DNA of 64,000 nt, taken from NCBI RefSeq assembly GCF_009939195.1, contig NZ_JAACKC010000004.1, positions 388,541-452,540 on the forward strand, written 5' to 3'. The position numbers and the translations under genes are program-made. Below are positions 37,445 to 46,315 of the stretch, in pieces (the first letter of the stretch is position 1; every line of letters starts with the position of its first letter). This stretch comes from Acinetobacter kanungonis. Its GTDB lineage: Bacteria > Pseudomonadota > Gammaproteobacteria > Pseudomonadales > Moraxellaceae. The notes beneath the pieces are model-generated. The model worked only from the letters and a program-made list of their open reading frames with translations. It did no database searches and was not told the DNA's origin.

Positions 37445-40099
37445 TTAGGGTTGCTCCTGTTGAATGGGTAATCGTATGCGAATTAAGGTGCCTTGACCAT
37501 AGCTGCCCGCCAAGGCTTCAATGCTGCCCATATGTGCGCCGATAATGGCTTTCACAATCGCTAGGCCCAAGCCTGTACCAGTTTTACCACGGTCTCCGCG
37601 TTGCATGGTGTAGAACATATCAAAAATCTGCTCACGCTCCGCTTCAGGAATCCCCACGCCCTGATCGGCAATATCAATTTGTAGAACTTCGTCAAATTGT
37701 TGAATAGCAACTGAGATAGGTACTTCTTCAGGAGAAAATTTGGCGGCATTTTCCAATACATTAAAAAGTGCTTGTTCAATTAATGCAGGATGCACATACA
37801 AGTCAGGTAAATCGGATGGTAATTCCATTTCGATATGGATATGCGGTTGATAGCGTTTTAAACGCTGAGTCGCCGAACCAACCAATTCTTCCACCGATAT
37901 CCAAGCTCTTGCCAGTGTTAAACCCTGATGTCCCAAACGGGTCATGTCTAACAGGTTTTGGATATAGCGGTCTAGGCGCTCACCTTCTATATGTATGGTG
38001 TCGAGTAGACTCAGCCGATCTTGTTCTGACATCTGCTCGCCATAATATTTTAAGCTGTCTGCCGAACCAATCATTGCAGCCAAGGGCGAACGTAAATCGT
38101 GTGAAACCGAAGACAACAAGGCCGAGCGTAATTTCTCGGTTTCGGCGACTACACGCGAGTTTTCCAGTTGTTGTGAAAGCTGAATCCTTGCGGCGGTTTG
38201 GGCAATGTCCTCTATCATGAGTTCGACCAAACGCTGTTGTTCATAGCTAATCGTGGTGATGTTCAGATAAAAACGAATGGCGATGACTCCGCGCTCATCT
38301 CCCACTAAGCAGGGATTCATCCACCATTCCGATTGACTTAAAGTCTGGGTAAAACGCCCACAAGATTTGCCATTTTTTAAAGTCCACTCTGCTGCGATTA
38401 GGTCTTTTTCATTCAGGCTGGACGGTCGTTCCGTTTCTACTGTGCCTATTTTCAGCCATATTTGCGCATTCAAGACATGTTCCAGATGCTGTTTGGCAAT
38501 ATTCAATACTTGAGGAATATCGACACAACTCGACAGCTTACGCTCCAATTCTTGCAACTGGAGCGATAGTGAATTGGCGGCACGTAAATTTAACACCTGT
38601 ACCCTTAAACGGTTGGCTAAACGCCCGACCAACAGTGCAGTAATCATAAAGGTCATAATGGTAATGACCCCGCGCTCGGCACTGATGCTAAAGGTATAAC
38701 GCGGCTCAATAAAGAAGTAGTTATATAAAAGAAAACAGCAAAACACACTAATACTGGTAATCAGCATGCGCGTACGCATTGCCACCAACAGCACAGTCAC
38801 AATAAAAATCAGCGCCAAATCGGTATAGCCAATAAAATGATCACTGATCATGGCAGCCACAAAACCCGCCAGCACAATCAACACACTTTCGCGGATTTCT
38901 TTGACATTATCCGACTCTGTTTGTCCAAATAAAGATGATGTCGCCGCCGAAGTTTGTCGGGTTGTTGCGACATTTTTTTCCTTTAACGGCTGCACAAAGG
39001 TAATTTCAAAAGGGTGCTGTTGTTCTAACAGTTGATCGGCAATATGGTCTGAAAATAGACGTTGCCACAGCGACTTTTGCGGACTTTTTCCCAATAGAAT
39101 ATTGGATGCCCCATGATCATAAGCCGCCTGTAAAATGGCAGTCGCAATATGATTGCTATACAACAAATTGGTTTCTGCACCCAGTTTGCGTGCCAAATGA
39201 AAGGCTTTGGTCACCGCCAGTGTCTGTAATGATTCCGCTTGGCTTTTTTGAATGGAAATCACACTCCAACTAGCATTGCGACGCTCGGCAATGCGATGGG
39301 CACGGCGCACCAAATCTTCCGAGTACTCCGAACCATCAATCGCTAACAGCACATGATTTTGTATCGGAACAATTTGCCCTTGTGCAATAAACTTTTCACG
39401 GTAGTCTAATTCGACCTGCCCCGCCACGGTTTGTATGGCTAAATCACGTAAAGCAGTTAGGTGTGCAGGTTTAAAAAATCCCTGTAAGGCTTGCGGTGCA
39501 ACATCAGGCAGATAAATTTTGCCCTGATGCATGCGTTCCAGCAATTCAGGTACAGGTAAGTCGACCAGACGAATATCTTTCAGGCGCTTCAGTAACGCAT
39601 CGGGCACTGTTTCACGTACCCGAATGCCTGTAATTTGATAGACCACATCATTCAAACTTTCCAGATGCTGAATATTCAAGGTGCTGTAGACATTAATGCC
39701 TGCATCAAGCAACTCATTCACATCTTGCCAGCGAAATTCGTGCCGACTGTTGGGAATGTTACGGTGCGCCAGTTCATCCACCAACACAATGTCAGGCTTG
39801 AGCTGCAAGAGGCAATCCAGATCCATTTCTTCTAATTGACGATCTTGATAGCTCACCTGCTTTTTCGGAATAACATTTAATCCATGAATTAAACGCTCTG
39901 TTTCAGACCGACCGTGGGTTTCCACCACGCCTACCACCACCTGATGCCCCTGTTGCATCAACTCATGGGCACGGCTCAGCATGGCATAAGTTTTTCCTAC
40001 ACCTGGTGCCGCCCCCAAGAAAATGGTTAAACGCCCCGATTGCTCACGCTGACTGTGAGCCAACCATGCATCTGCTTTGCTGTTACGGTCGATCTGCAT
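37445..40099 (-). CDS. kdpD: KdpD, osmosensitive potassium-sensor histidine kinase
   Basis: 884 residues, full length. The N-terminal KdpD domain has Walker A GAAPGVGKT at 29-37 and DELAHRN; a universal-stress-protein domain follows (about 247-370, VLLAIDGSEYSEDLVRRA). Four transmembrane helices lie near 400-500, then a GAF-like segment, then the kinase core with phospho-accepting H667 (SHDLRSPL), N-box FNVLENAAKFSP and G-boxes DQGVGIPE and GTGLGLAI. It senses K+ limitation and phosphorylates KdpE. It lies 10 bases after kdpC, which places the two-component genes in the same transcript as the pump. Confidence 0.95.
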   Translation of the reverse strand: MQIDRNSKADAWLAHSQREQSGRLTIFLGAAPGVGKTYAMLSRAHELMQQGHQVVVGVVETHGRSETERLIHGLNVIPKKQVSYQDRQLEEMDLDCLLQLKPDIVLVDELAHRNIPNSRHEFRWQDVNELLDAGINVYSTLNIQHLESLNDVVYQITGIRVRETVPDALLKRLKDIRLVDLPVPELLERMHQGKIYLPDVAPQALQGFFKPAHLTALRDLAIQTVAGQVELDYREKFIAQGQIVPIQNHVLLAIDGSEYSEDLVRRAHRIAERRNASWSVISIQKSQAESLQTLAVTKAFHLARKLGAETNLLYSNHIATAILQAAYDHGASNILLGKSPQKSLWQRLFSDHIADQLLEQQHPFEITFVQPLKEKNVATTRQTSAATSSLFGQTESDNVKEIRESVLIVLAGFVAAMISDHFIGYTDLALIFIVTVLLVAMRTRMLITSISVFCCFLLYNYFFIEPRYTFSISAERGVITIMTFMITALLVGRLANRLRVQVLNLRAANSLSLQLQELERKLSSCVDIPQVLNIAKQHLEHVLNAQIWLKIGTVETERPSSLNEKDLIAAEWTLKNGKSCGRFTQTLSQSEWWMNPCLVGDERGVIAIRFYLNITTISYEQQRLVELMIEDIAQTAARIQLSQQLENSRVVAETEKLRSALLSSVSHDLRSPLAAMIGSADSLKYYGEQMSEQDRLSLLDTIHIEGERLDRYIQNLLDMTRLGHQGLTLARAWISVEELVGSATQRLKRYQPHIHIEMELPSDLPDLYVHPALIEQALFNVLENAAKFSPEEVPISVAIQQFDEVLQIDIADQGVGIPEAEREQIFDMFYTMQRGDRGKTGTGLGLAIVKAIIGAHMGSIEALAGSYGQGTLIRIRLPIQQEQP

Positions 40100-40109
40100 A
40101 AGGTACGCG

Positions 40110-40727
40110 CTACTCTGTTATTGTTTTAGAGGACAACTGATCTAAAGCCAAATTCAGCTCCAGAACATTAACTCGGGCTTGCCCATACACTCCGAACTGT
40201 GGTGTTTGTATATGCTGTTGAACCAAAGCCTGAACTTCTTGTACAGTTAACTGACGCTGCTGGGCAATACGGTTGACCTGTAACAAGGCACTTTTAGGCG
40301 AAATATCGGGGTCAATGCCACTACCTGAGGCACCAAGCATTTCCAAAGGGACATCTTGTTCAGCCACCTGATTTTGTTGCGCAAACTGCTTGGCTCTTTC
40401 TCTTATCAATTGTTGTAATTCTGGATTAGAAACTGCCAGATTACTGCCTGCCATCGCCTCGACATTATAATTCACCGCACTCGGGCGCGCATGGAAATAC
40501 TGCGGACTGACAAATTGCTGCCCAACCAGTCGTGAGCCTATCATTTTACCATTTTGCTCAAGCACGCTCCCATTCGACTGTACGGGGAACAGCCACTGCG
40601 CCAGAGAAACACTAACACTGCAATAGCCAATCCCTGCGATCAAGAATCCCACTAAGATTAAACCGATAGTCGGACGCAATACAGACTGTGACTGATGAGA
40701 TAAGGGAAGTTCGAGTAAGGTATTCAT
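40110..40727 (-). CDS. kdpC: KdpC, subunit of the K+-transporting P-type ATPase
   Basis: A 205-residue single-span protein: one membrane helix near 18-40 (TIGLILVGFLIAGIGYCSVSVSLA), then a periplasmic domain with the family motifs GSRLVGQQFVSPQYFHARPSA, GSNLAVSNPEL and ASGSGIDPDISPKSALLQVNRIA. KdpC stabilises the KdpFABC complex and raises ATP affinity of KdpB. Slightly longer than the E. coli protein. Confidence 0.95.
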   Translation of the reverse strand: MNTLLELPLSHQSQSVLRPTIGLILVGFLIAGIGYCSVSVSLAQWLFPVQSNGSVLEQNGKMIGSRLVGQQFVSPQYFHARPSAVNYNVEAMAGSNLAVSNPELQQLIRERAKQFAQQNQVAEQDVPLEMLGASGSGIDPDISPKSALLQVNRIAQQRQLTVQEVQALVQQHIQTPQFGVYGQARVNVLELNLALDQLSSKTITE

Positions 40728-40736
40728 GTTTAGCTC

Positions 40737-42746
40737 CTAAATCCACGATGACACAACAAGATCAATCAATTTGATGACCACAAAAGGAAAGATCACACCA
40801 CCCACGCCATAGATGAGCATATTACGACGTAAAAGTTGCAAGGCACTGGCAGGTTTGAATTGCACCCCTTTTAATGCCAGTGGAATCAGCATCGGAATAA
40901 TTAAGGCATTAAAAATTAACGCAGAAATAATGGCACTTTGCGGACTGCTCAGACGGAGAACGTTCAACACCTCTAATTGTGGAATCGCCACGGCAAACAA
41001 TGCAGGCAAAATTACAAAGTATTTCGAGACATCATTGGCCAATGAAAATGTAGTCAGTGCGCCACGGGTAATCAATTGTTGTTTACCAATTTCAACCACA
41101 TCCAGCAGCTTGGTCGGGTCAGAGTCCAAGTCCACCATATTGCCCGCCTCTTTTGCCGCTTGCGTACCGGAGTTCATGGCCAAGCCGATATCTGCCTGTG
41201 CCAATGCAGGTGCATCATTGGTACCATCCCCCACCATCGCCACCAATTTACCCGCAGCCTGTTCCTTGCGAATACAGTCCAATTTATCTTCAGGTTTGGC
41301 TTCTGCGATGTAATCATCCACCCCAGCTTCGGCAGCAATCGCAGCAGCAGTTAGTGGATTATCCCCTGTGACCATAATGGTTTTAATGCCCATTTCACGC
41401 AACAATGCAAAACGTTCTTTAATCCCCTGCTTAATCACATCCGACAGTTCAATCACACCTAAAAGTAGCTGTTGATCCATGACTACCAATGGCGTCTTAC
41501 CTTGACGTGCAATGTTTTCCACAATCTGTTTTAATTCAGCGTGTACCGATGAATTTTGATGTGGAAGTTGTAAAATCGCATCATAAGACCCCTTACGAAT
41601 TTGACGCCGATCTGCCAAATCTACCCCTGAAATACGGGTCTGAGCACTAAAAGGTATAAACTCCATCTGCAGATCTGACGAAGCGGATTCCCCTTGGTGC
41701 TGAGCCAATTTCACAATTGACTTGCCCTCAGGGGTCGGGTCTGCCAAAGAAGATAGCAACGCAGCTTGGCGTAACTGTGGCATGGAAACACCCTGTACCG
41801 TATGAAAAGCTGTCGCTTGGCGATCACCATAGGTGATGGTGCCTGTTTTATCTAATAACAGCACATCAATGTCACCTGCAACTTCGACTGCTTTCCCCGA
41901 TTTTGCCAAGACATTGGCTTTTAAGGCTCGGTTCATGCCTGCAATCCCAATTGCAGGTAACAAGCCACCAATCGTGGTCGGAATCAGACACACCAGCAGC
42001 GCCACCAGCAATACCAGACTGATTTTAATGCCCACCATCGCGCCAATAAATGGCAAAGTCGCCACCACCACCACAAAAGTGATGGTCATAATATTCAGTA
42101 AAATGCTGAGGGCGATTTCATTCGGTGTTTTTTGACGGTTTGCACCTTCAACCAAAGCAATCATGCGGTCTAAAAAGCTATGTCCTGCTTCACTACTAAC
42201 TCGTAAAATAATGCGGTCAGACAAAACTTTGGTTCCACCTATGACCCCTGAACGATCCGTATGGGCTTCACGTAACACGGGTGCAGACTCACCTGTAACC
42301 GCAGATTCATTAATAGTGGCAAAACCCTGAATAATCTCACCATCCGCAGGAATAATTTCACCTGCATGAACCACAACCAAATCATCTTTTTTTAACAGGT
42401 TGGCAGAAATCACCTCTGCTTCAGCATTTGGATTTGCCACGCGGTTCGCCATCAAGTTTTCACGTGCCTGACGTAAGGATGCGGCCTGTCCACGCCCTTT
42501 AGCTTCTGCCACGGCTTCGGCATAGTTGGCAAACAGTACCGTCATGAACAGAATTAGGCTGATGAGCAAGCCAAAAACCAAACTGGTGGTTCCCAACACC
42601 GTTGCAATAAAACTGAACAGTGTTCCTAACCATACGCATGCCATGACAGGATTTTTAAATGCATACTGTGGGAGCAATTTATAAAAAGTTTGCTGAACAA
42701 TTTCTTTATTTAAAATATCAAGTTGTGTCGCATTGGAATGTTGCAT
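40737..42746 (-). CDS. kdpB: KdpB, ATPase subunit of the K+ pump
   Basis: P-type ATPase of 669 residues. Phosphorylated Asp in LLLDKTGTIT (D299), actuator TGES at 151-154, nucleotide-domain motif KGSYDAI, hinge MVTGDNPLTAAAIAAEAGVDD and the MVGDGTNDAPALAQADIG block are all present. KdpB energises K+ uptake by KdpA at low external K+. It starts 15 bases after kdpA. Confidence 0.97.
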   Translation of the reverse strand: MQHSNATQLDILNKEIVQQTFYKLLPQYAFKNPVMACVWLGTLFSFIATVLGTTSLVFGLLISLILFMTVLFANYAEAVAEAKGRGQAASLRQARENLMANRVANPNAEAEVISANLLKKDDLVVVHAGEIIPADGEIIQGFATINESAVTGESAPVLREAHTDRSGVIGGTKVLSDRIILRVSSEAGHSFLDRMIALVEGANRQKTPNEIALSILLNIMTITFVVVVATLPFIGAMVGIKISLVLLVALLVCLIPTTIGGLLPAIGIAGMNRALKANVLAKSGKAVEVAGDIDVLLLDKTGTITYGDRQATAFHTVQGVSMPQLRQAALLSSLADPTPEGKSIVKLAQHQGESASSDLQMEFIPFSAQTRISGVDLADRRQIRKGSYDAILQLPHQNSSVHAELKQIVENIARQGKTPLVVMDQQLLLGVIELSDVIKQGIKERFALLREMGIKTIMVTGDNPLTAAAIAAEAGVDDYIAEAKPEDKLDCIRKEQAAGKLVAMVGDGTNDAPALAQADIGLAMNSGTQAAKEAGNMVDLDSDPTKLLDVVEIGKQQLITRGALTTFSLANDVSKYFVILPALFAVAIPQLEVLNVLRLSSPQSAIISALIFNALIIPMLIPLALKGVQFKPASALQLLRRNMLIYGVGGVIFPFVVIKLIDLVVSSWI

Positions 42747-42761
42747 TGTAGTTGCTCCACC

Positions 42762-44471
42762 TTAATTTTGAATCGTCAAATAGTCTGCAATGGGTCCTAA
42801 AACCATTACAGGCATAAATTGCAAAATTGTAAGAATCAGCACGATACCGACCATGGTCAGTGCAAAGGTCACCGACTCAATTTGAAGTGAACCTTTACCT
42901 GCGAGTGCTTGAGGTTTAGTTGCCAAACTCACTGCAATCAGGACTGGAATAATCAGTACGCTATAGCGCCCTGCCAACAAAGCGACACTGGCACTTAAAT
43001 TCCACCACACCGTGTTATCGCCCAGCCCTTCAAAACCTGAACCATTATTGGCATAGGCGGAAACATACTCGTAAAACACCTGACTAATGCCATGAAATGC
43101 AGGGTTGGAGTTTCCTGTCAGTGCAGGGAATGCAATCGCAATGGCAGTCAAGCCTAAAATCACCACAGGCTGCAACAGAATGACCAAAGCCAGTAGCTTG
43201 ATTTCAGTCACTTCAATTTTTCGACCAAACAGCTCTGGGGTACGCCCTGTCATTAATCCCGCGATAAATACCGCTAAAAATAGATAGATAAAGAACTGTA
43301 ATAGCCCACAGCCAATACCACCCCAAATGGCGTTAATCAGCATATTGCACAGTGCAACCAACCCTGTCAGTGGGGATGCAGAATCATGCATCATATTGAC
43401 CGAACCATTATTCACTTGCGTGGTCAAACTTGCCCACAATGCCGAGGCTTCTGCCCCAAAGCGCATTTCTTTACCTTCCATCAATGCGGTATTGGCAGCT
43501 AAGGAAGATTGTTCGGTCCAAAAACTGAGCGCGGTTGAGCTCAATGACATCAATAACATGCTGCCAAAGATCATCCACATTAATGCTGGACGCTGAATAA
43601 AACGCCCAAGCATAACTATTACTGATAATGGAATCAGTAAAATGGCCAGCATTTCTAAAACATTGGAAAACGGTGTTGGATTCTCTAGTGGTACACTGCT
43701 GTTCGGTCCATACCAGCCTCCGCCATTACTGCCCAACTGTTTAATCGCCACCATTGGCGCAACTGGACCTAGTGGAATATGCTGAGTTTGAACTTTAGCC
43801 TGTTGATCGAGTACCTGTACTACTGGACCAGAGGACAGTGTAGAAGGTACACTTTGAAAGGTGAACAACAAGGAAAATAGCATCGCCAAAGGGATAAAAA
43901 AGCGCAACAAAGGACGGATGATGTCCATCCAAAAATTGCCCAAATTAATCTTGTCCCATGTGGTTTTGCCTTGTGCTGTTTGAGTCTTAGGTTGTAAAAA
44001 CAACGCTCTTAACATCGCCACCAGCATGGCTAGCCCCAACAATGGCGATAAATATTGCAGACCAACAATCACAGTCATTTGTGATAAATACGACAGCTGA
44101 GCTTGTCCCGAATAATGTTGCTGGTTGGTATTGGTTAAAAATGAAATAGCGGTATGTAATGCCAAATCCCACTGCATATTTGGAATATGATCGGGATTAA
44201 ATGGTAGCCATGCTTGGGTCATCAGCACAGCAATACTCGTGATTAACAGCAGAATATTGGTACAGACAAACGCTGTTAAATACTGTCGGCACGTCATGCC
44301 CTGCGCACGAATATGCAAGGCAGCATAAATAGGACGTTCAATCCAATTGAACAGCACATCGCTTTTCATGGGTTTGGTTTGCATGATATTGGCCAAATAG
44401 CATCCAAGCGGATAAGCCAAAAGCAATGCCAGAATAAATACGGAAATAAATTCCCACATAACAAATGCCAT
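42762..44471 (-). CDS. kdpA: KdpA, potassium-translocating subunit
   Basis: Membrane protein of 565-569 residues with about ten helices, related to the SKT channel superfamily. Four selectivity-filter-like segments are recognisable, including TNTNQQHYSG, NGGGWYGPNSSVPLENP, ALCNMLINAIWGGIGCG and YANNGSGFEGLGDN. First gene of kdpABCDE. Two start codons are possible (44471 and 44459), neither with a strong ribosome binding site. I found no kdpF-like small hydrophobic ORF in front of it. Expression is expected under K+ limitation through KdpE. Confidence 0.94.
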   Translation of the reverse strand: MAFVMWEFISVFILALLLAYPLGCYLANIMQTKPMKSDVLFNWIERPIYAALHIRAQGMTCRQYLTAFVCTNILLLITSIAVLMTQAWLPFNPDHIPNMQWDLALHTAISFLTNTNQQHYSGQAQLSYLSQMTVIVGLQYLSPLLGLAMLVAMLRALFLQPKTQTAQGKTTWDKINLGNFWMDIIRPLLRFFIPLAMLFSLLFTFQSVPSTLSSGPVVQVLDQQAKVQTQHIPLGPVAPMVAIKQLGSNGGGWYGPNSSVPLENPTPFSNVLEMLAILLIPLSVIVMLGRFIQRPALMWMIFGSMLLMSLSSTALSFWTEQSSLAANTALMEGKEMRFGAEASALWASLTTQVNNGSVNMMHDSASPLTGLVALCNMLINAIWGGIGCGLLQFFIYLFLAVFIAGLMTGRTPELFGRKIEVTEIKLLALVILLQPVVILGLTAIAIAFPALTGNSNPAFHGISQVFYEYVSAYANNGSGFEGLGDNTVWWNLSASVALLAGRYSVLIIPVLIAVSLATKPQALAGKGSLQIESVTFALTMVGIVLILTILQFMPVMVLGPIADYLTIQN

Positions 44472-44534
44472 CGAAAATAGGTCAGCATTAGTATGGAAAT
44501 CAGGCGCGTAAATTCTCTATATGCAAAACAGAGG

Positions 44535-44671
44535 TTGGCGTAAATTTTGCGTTAATTTTTATAAGTGAAAGTCAGCTAAAGGATATGAATTATGGAAATG
44601 AACAGCATGATTTTTACTTGGTAGAGAGGCACGCATCAGAACAGCCTTACTCTTCTGATGCGTTATTTTTT
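44535..44671 (+). ncRNA. Candidate short transcript divergent from kdp with a 10-codon leader ORF
   Basis: On the plus strand TTGGCG and TTATAA, 18 bases apart, could form a promoter (about 44535-44564). AAAGGA at 44578-44583 lies 8 bases before an ATG at 44592, opening a 10-codon ORF (MEMNSMIFTW, stop at 44622-44624), and a perfect terminator hairpin follows at once. The product could be a small RNA, a tiny peptide mRNA or an attenuated leader. Purely a sequence-based proposal. Confidence 0.35.
44631..44671 (+). terminator. Plus-strand intrinsic terminator facing paaY
   Basis: An 11-bp perfect stem ACGCATCAGAA / TTCTGATGCGT with an 11-base loop, then TATTTTTTTA. The T-tract is only on the plus strand, so it should stop plus-strand transcripts from entering paaY antisense. 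The end overlaps the paaY stop codon. Confidence 0.75.
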
Positions 44672-45272
44672 AGCTGGCGTGACTCTTGATCACATGATCA
44701 GAATTAAAATGACTATGGGTTAAACGCTCAGCCGAATTTTCAGTTAAAGGGTCAACTTCTTGCATTGTGCTCAGACTACGTGCGGTTAAATCCATATATT
44801 GCTGTGTGCCTTTGAATTTCCATGCAATTTCTTTGGCTTCCAAAGTCCGAATCACACGCGCAGGACTCCCCACCACCATCGAATTAGCAGGAATGTCGGC
44901 TTTGGCTTTCACTGTGCTATTGGCCCCGACAATGGTATTTTCACCAATATAAGCTTCATCCAAAATCACACTGTTCATACCAATCAAGGCATTTTTACCA
45001 ATACGGCAACCATGCAAAATTGCACCATGTCCAATATGCCCGAACTCTTCCACCACGGTGACATTATTCGGAAAACCATGAATGATGCAGGAATCTTGCA
45101 CGTTGGCATTTTGATGAATATGAATCCCGCCAAAGTCTGCACGTAAAGCTGCGAATGGACCAATATAAGCCCCATCTTCGACAATTACATCGCCAATCAG
45201 CACCGCAGTCGGATGCACAAAAGCTTTGGGACTGACCACGGGAATGACACCATCAATGGCATAACACGGCAT
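44670..45272 (-). CDS. paaY: PaaY, hexapeptide-repeat thioesterase of phenylacetate metabolism
   Basis: A 200-residue left-handed beta-helix protein of the gamma-carbonic-anhydrase-like family. Hexapeptide repeats run from about residue 14 to 150 (TAVLIGDVIVEDGAYIGPFAALRAD, then the metal-site His residues in HIGHGAILHGC). In other bacteria PaaY hydrolyses dead-end CoA thioesters formed from the pathway, such as the ring-hydroxylated ones. Last gene of the paa operon, directly after paaX. Confidence 0.92.
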   Translation of the reverse strand: MPCYAIDGVIPVVSPKAFVHPTAVLIGDVIVEDGAYIGPFAALRADFGGIHIHQNANVQDSCIIHGFPNNVTVVEEFGHIGHGAILHGCRIGKNALIGMNSVILDEAYIGENTIVGANSTVKAKADIPANSMVVGSPARVIRTLEAKEIAWKFKGTQQYMDLTARSLSTMQEVDPLTENSAERLTHSHFNSDHVIKSHAS

Positions 45273-45308
45273 AGTTTATTCCTTAAACTGTGAGTCTATT
45301 TTATCTGC

Positions 45309-46250
45309 TTAGTAGCTCGGCTCTTCCTGCTTTAAGCCACCAAAACGCTTATAGAATTGCGGATGTGCAGGTGGCATTGAACCTTCTGAAGTACGCGCAA
45401 TGTCCATAAAGAATTCATCGCCTGCTAACACTACGGTTTGATACAGATTACTGCTCAAATTACGTGAATTCAGCGACAGCCAGTTCGATGGCAATAATTC
45501 AAAAGGTAAATTCGGATCTTTGAGTAAAATTCGACGATATTGATGAATCAATAAAATACGAATCTGGAAGGCCTGCATCGGATTGAGTTCTTCATCACTG
45601 TCGACCAAATTAAAGAATTCTCTGAAATCACTGATGAATTTTTCATAACGCTGATGCAGTTCTTGCACAGGCCAGTTCACTTCGACCATGCGTTTGACCG
45701 TTGGGTAAGATTCTTGCCAGATTTGCAAAGCTTCGGCTTTAAAGATCACCACTTGGTCAGTCATCTTTAAACCCAATAATAGGTTTTGCAGTTTGAGATG
45801 GTCACAGCCCGGATACGCCATGACATTGGTGGCAATATTGGCAAAACCGAGCCATTCCAGCTCTTTTTTCAGGGTGACTTTATTTTCTAGTTCGACCGAA
45901 CTGAGCAACACCAGATCCCATTTTTGGTCCCACTCTTGTTGCGTGAAACTGTAAATTTTCTGGTCTGCCATAATAAAACGTTGGCGACTGCTTTCCGTGA
46001 CACGGTAGTAACTGGTCCGTCCGATTTTCTCGGAAATCAGCCAACCATTCTGGACAAGGCGGAATACGGCTGTACGAACCGAACGCTCGTTAAAACCAAA
46101 CACATCCATTAACTGAATTAAGCTGGCAAGGCTGATAATGCCACCGCGGTGAAAAATACAGTCACCAAAGATGGTCATAATCAGCGAGGTACCGCTCAGT
46201 GCTTCGTTGTTAATGAAATCATCAATAACTTGTTTTAATTTGAGATTCAT
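45309..46250 (-). CDS. paaX: PaaX, phenylacetyl-CoA-responsive repressor
   Basis: About 313 residues. The N-terminal winged-helix DNA-binding domain covers roughly 20-90 (GISLASLIQLMDVFGFNERSVRTAVFRLVQNGWL), followed by the PaaX effector domain with WDLVLLSS, and the C-terminal HQYRRILLKDPNLPFELLPSNWLS. GntR-like repressor released by phenylacetyl-CoA; it should control the paaA and paaZ promoters and perhaps the MFS gene (see the GATAC-N27-GTATC sites). The start is either ATG 46250 or TTG 46259, the latter with AAGG at good spacing. A near-palindrome lies just upstream. Confidence 0.93.
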   Translation of the reverse strand: MNLKLKQVIDDFINNEALSGTSLIMTIFGDCIFHRGGIISLASLIQLMDVFGFNERSVRTAVFRLVQNGWLISEKIGRTSYYRVTESSRQRFIMADQKIYSFTQQEWDQKWDLVLLSSVELENKVTLKKELEWLGFANIATNVMAYPGCDHLKLQNLLLGLKMTDQVVIFKAEALQIWQESYPTVKRMVEVNWPVQELHQRYEKFISDFREFFNLVDSDEELNPMQAFQIRILLIHQYRRILLKDPNLPFELLPSNWLSLNSRNLSSNLYQTVVLAGDEFFMDIARTSEGSMPPAHPQFYKRFGGLKQEEPSY

Positions 46251-46278
46251 TGCGTTCAACTATTACCTTGTCAGATCA

Positions 46279-46306
46279 GAATGATAAATCATGTGATCTA
46301 TCATTC
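46279..46306. promoter_or_regulatory. 28-bp near-perfect palindrome between paaK and paaX
   Basis: GAATGATA and TATCATTC arms with partly complementary inner bases (AATCATGTGATC). No T-tract on either side, so it is not a standard terminator; it could be an operator in front of paaX or an mRNA processing hairpin. Confidence 0.45.
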
Positions 46307-46315
46307 AACTAAAAC

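Noticed and set aside
44472-44669. kdpF upstream of kdpA
   Set aside because: No minus-strand small hydrophobic ORF with a start codon in the expected position.
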